From: Promethearchaeota archaeon CR_4
Lineage (GTDB): Archaea; Asgardarchaeota; Lokiarchaeia; Sigyniarchaeales; CR-4
Reading direction: 5' to 3'
Length of the DNA: 6,311 nt
NCBI GenBank assembly: GCA_001940655.1
Contig: MBAA01000065.1
Coordinates: 6,144-12,454 of the forward strand
In this document: piece after piece, positions 4,854 through 6,311 of the stretch
How positions within the stretch are numbered: the stretch's first letter is position 1
How the letters are laid out: every line of letters starts with the position of its first letter
Made by a program: the position numbers and the translations under genes
Notes under the pieces: model-generated
Databases searched by the model: none
Told to the model about the DNA's origin: nothing
What the model saw: the letters and a program-made list of their open reading frames with translations, nothing else

Positions 4854-5147
4854 ATGACAGTGACTGAAAAAATCCGCGCGTTGTGTTTTGTCTGGCTCGA
4901 ACAGACGAAGTTGCAACCCTTTTTAGATAATTTGAAGAATTTCCACCAAGTAAAACGTTATTATGCGGTGACGGGCGAAATTGATGGCGTTATCGAACTT
5001 GAAGTCGAGCAAATGGGAGACTTATTTGACGTAATTAAAAAGTTAGACTTGATGGAAGGTTTGAAAACCGAAACCCACATCGTCCTCAGGCAATTCGACA
5101 TGAATATTCCCAAATGCATCGAGGAGAATGTGAGTCCCAAGAAGTAG
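4854..5147 (+). CDS. Second stand-alone RAM (Lrp/AsnC ligand-binding) protein
   Basis: The 97-residue product is another lone RAM domain without a helix-turn-helix. It follows the transporter stop by 7 bases, so it is surely co-transcribed with it. Strand one is IRALCFVWLEQ (8-18). The signature RYYAVTGEIDGVIELEVE lies at about 35-52, the second helix at about 53-65, and the closing strand TETHIVLRQF at about 71-81. A polar tail of about 16 residues, with one cysteine, is absent from the 3208 protein. The two free RAM proteins are clearly related (YYALTGEFDG versus YYAVTGEIDG), while the transporter's RAM has GTYDVIL at the same place. GGATGA at 4847-4852 is only one base from the ATG at 4854 but 7 bases from an in-frame GTG at 4860 (VTEKIRAL). 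The GTG may therefore be the real start, giving 95 residues. Confidence 0.85.
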   Translation: MTVTEKIRALCFVWLEQTKLQPFLDNLKNFHQVKRYYAVTGEIDGVIELEVEQMGDLFDVIKKLDLMEGLKTETHIVLRQFDMNIPKCIEENVSPKK

Positions 5148-5150
5148 ACA

Positions 5151-6311
5151 TTAAACCAGGGGGAGGTTGATAGTCACCGTTGACCCTTGGTCGAGACCTG
5201 GGGATGCGATACGAATAGATCCCCCATGCATCTCAACTATCCCTTTCGATAAGAACAGTCCGACCCCCGTGGATGGTACGTTTGTTCCGTGCTTAGAATT
5301 ACTCCCAGAGGAGAAAGGACGCCATATATTCTTGAGGTCTTCGGGAGAAAATCCCGCCCCGTGGTCCTGGAAGGAAATCGATGTGGAGTGTACTGTGTTC
5401 TCAGAGGTTATTTCTATTGTGGAACCCGCGGGAGAAAATTTAATCGCGTTGAATAGGATATTGATGAAGACTTGTTCGATTCGTATTTTGTCACAATTAA
5501 TTTCTATGTCCCGTATTTGGTTGTGGATGGAAATTTGACAATTATTTGCATAATAGGTAACGATTTTGATAGCATTGAGGATCAGGTTCTGAAGATGGGT
5601 ATGCTCTTTTTTGAGGACGAGTCTCCCGCCCTCGATCCGCCCGACATCCAAAAACTCCTCTACGATTCGGTTTAGTCGCAGGGTCGAGTTAATTATGCCA
5701 TCAATTTCAGTTTGTCCGACCAATTTACGCAGATCTTTTCCCTCGGTAAAACCTGATTTGAGCAATTCAGCCCACCCGAGGATATGAATTAATGGCGTTT
5801 TTAGCTCATGCGTAGCATACGTTATCATATTGCTTTTAAGTTTTGAAATGTCTGACGCATCCACGTACAATTTCGTGAGCGTGTCCACGTAAGAATTGAA
5901 AAGGGAAAACGTCATTAAAATAATCAGGGCGACATAACCATATTCAGCGAGGTAAATACTCGTGTAAACGCCTGACACAACGAGTATGTCATTTATCCCG
6001 CAGGAAATATAGATTAGGAATGCTACGAGGAATAGACGAGCTTCTTTCCGGTGTTGTCGATAATATCGGAGAATAAAATAGAGAAAATACATCCCTATGA
6101 CTAAATAAACAATGTTTAGAACACTCGATAAAAAACCCCCTTTTACTTCAAAATACGTCAGGTTTAGGTTCGGGGCCAGGGAAATTACCTTAATATTTGG
6201 AGAATTCACTTGAAGACTCCAATCCATTGGTGCTAAGGCAGAGAGAAAGAAGAATGTGAATAAGACGATCGTTAGGGTAAGCACAATTCGTTTTCGGGAG
6301 GCGGAGTTGTA
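5151..6311 (-). CDS. Membrane histidine kinase (HisKA plus HATPase), start beyond window
   Basis: This is a sensor kinase that autophosphorylates a histidine and normally passes the phosphate to a response regulator. Counting from the first possible in-window start, GTG at 6284, a hydrophobic segment at 1-18 leads to an outside loop. Helices follow at about 53-73, 82-104 and 108-131, then HisKA with THELKTP (phospho-acceptor His159). The ATPase domain has an N-box (NILFNAIKF, N275/N279), G1 (DHGAGF, D307), RPF, and G2 (STGVGLFLSKG, about 338-348) before EMHGG. All catalytic motifs are intact, and no PAS or receiver domain is present. The frame stays open past 6284 to the window edge and reads NSASRKRI before the hydrophobic run, a natural signal-peptide head. 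No ribosome site precedes the GTG, so the true start is probably outside the window. Its stop lies 3 bases from that of the converging RAM operon. No partner regulator is in view. Confidence 0.9.
   Translation of the reverse strand, partial: YNSASRKRIVLTLTIVLFTFFFLSALAPMDWSLQVNSPNIKVISLAPNLNLTYFEVKGGFLSSVLNIVYLVIGMYFLYFILRYYRQHRKEARLFLVAFLIYISCGINDILVVSGVYTSIYLAEYGYVALIILMTFSLFNSYVDTLTKLYVDASDISKLKSNMITYATHELKTPLIHILGWAELLKSGFTEGKDLRKLVGQTEIDGIINSTLRLNRIVEEFLDVGRIEGGRLVLKKEHTHLQNLILNAIKIVTYYANNCQISIHNQIRDIEINCDKIRIEQVFINILFNAIKFSPAGSTIEITSENTVHSTSISFQDHGAGFSPEDLKNIWRPFSSGSNSKHGTNVPSTGVGLFLSKGIVEMHGGSIRIASPGLDQGSTVTINLPLV

Overview
The window looks archaeal. Several starts have Shine-Dalgarno sites matching the archaeal 16S tail (GAGGTGAT before 1817). 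TATA boxes lie about 25 bases before predicted RNA starts, and oligo-T tracts follow RNA genes. The 5S rRNA elements are of archaeal type. A two-helix membrane protein with a small winged-helix-like tail, a secreted-protein remnant with a C-terminal anchor, and AsnC-type RAM domains around a transporter would fit an Asgard archaeon. That placement is inference, not proof.

Layout. 1-384 (-): start of a multi-helix membrane protein cut by the window edge. 611-1048 (-): small membrane protein with a winged-helix-like tail. 1332-1513 (-): a 5S rRNA gene with its own TATA box and T-tract, whose parts are in circularly permuted order. The stretch holding helix III, loop C, helices IV/V and the 3' strand of helix I comes first. 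A 5-base loop follows, and then the normal 5' end (helix I 5' strand, loop A, helix II 5' strand). 1817-2269 (+): unknown small membrane protein. 2307-2639 (-): decayed secreted-protein gene. 2640-3207: non-coding apart from a candidate structured RNA at 2839-2957 (-) with a good TATA box. 3208-5147 (+): a three-gene operon consisting of a stand-alone RAM protein, a ten-helix EamA/DMT transporter fused to a RAM domain, and a second stand-alone RAM protein. 5151-6311 (-): membrane histidine kinase, convergent with the operon and open to the window edge.

How the parts work together. The operon reads as one module: a small-molecule (probably amino acid) exporter or importer carrying its own RAM ligand-binding domain, with two free RAM subunits able to co-assemble with it. 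The convergent kinase has no visible response regulator here, so a link to the operon is only possible. The permuted 5S is the most striking element. Every helix of a normal 5S can be formed, including helices I and II, whose two strands sit in swapped order, and the new ends are closed by a 15-pair stem.
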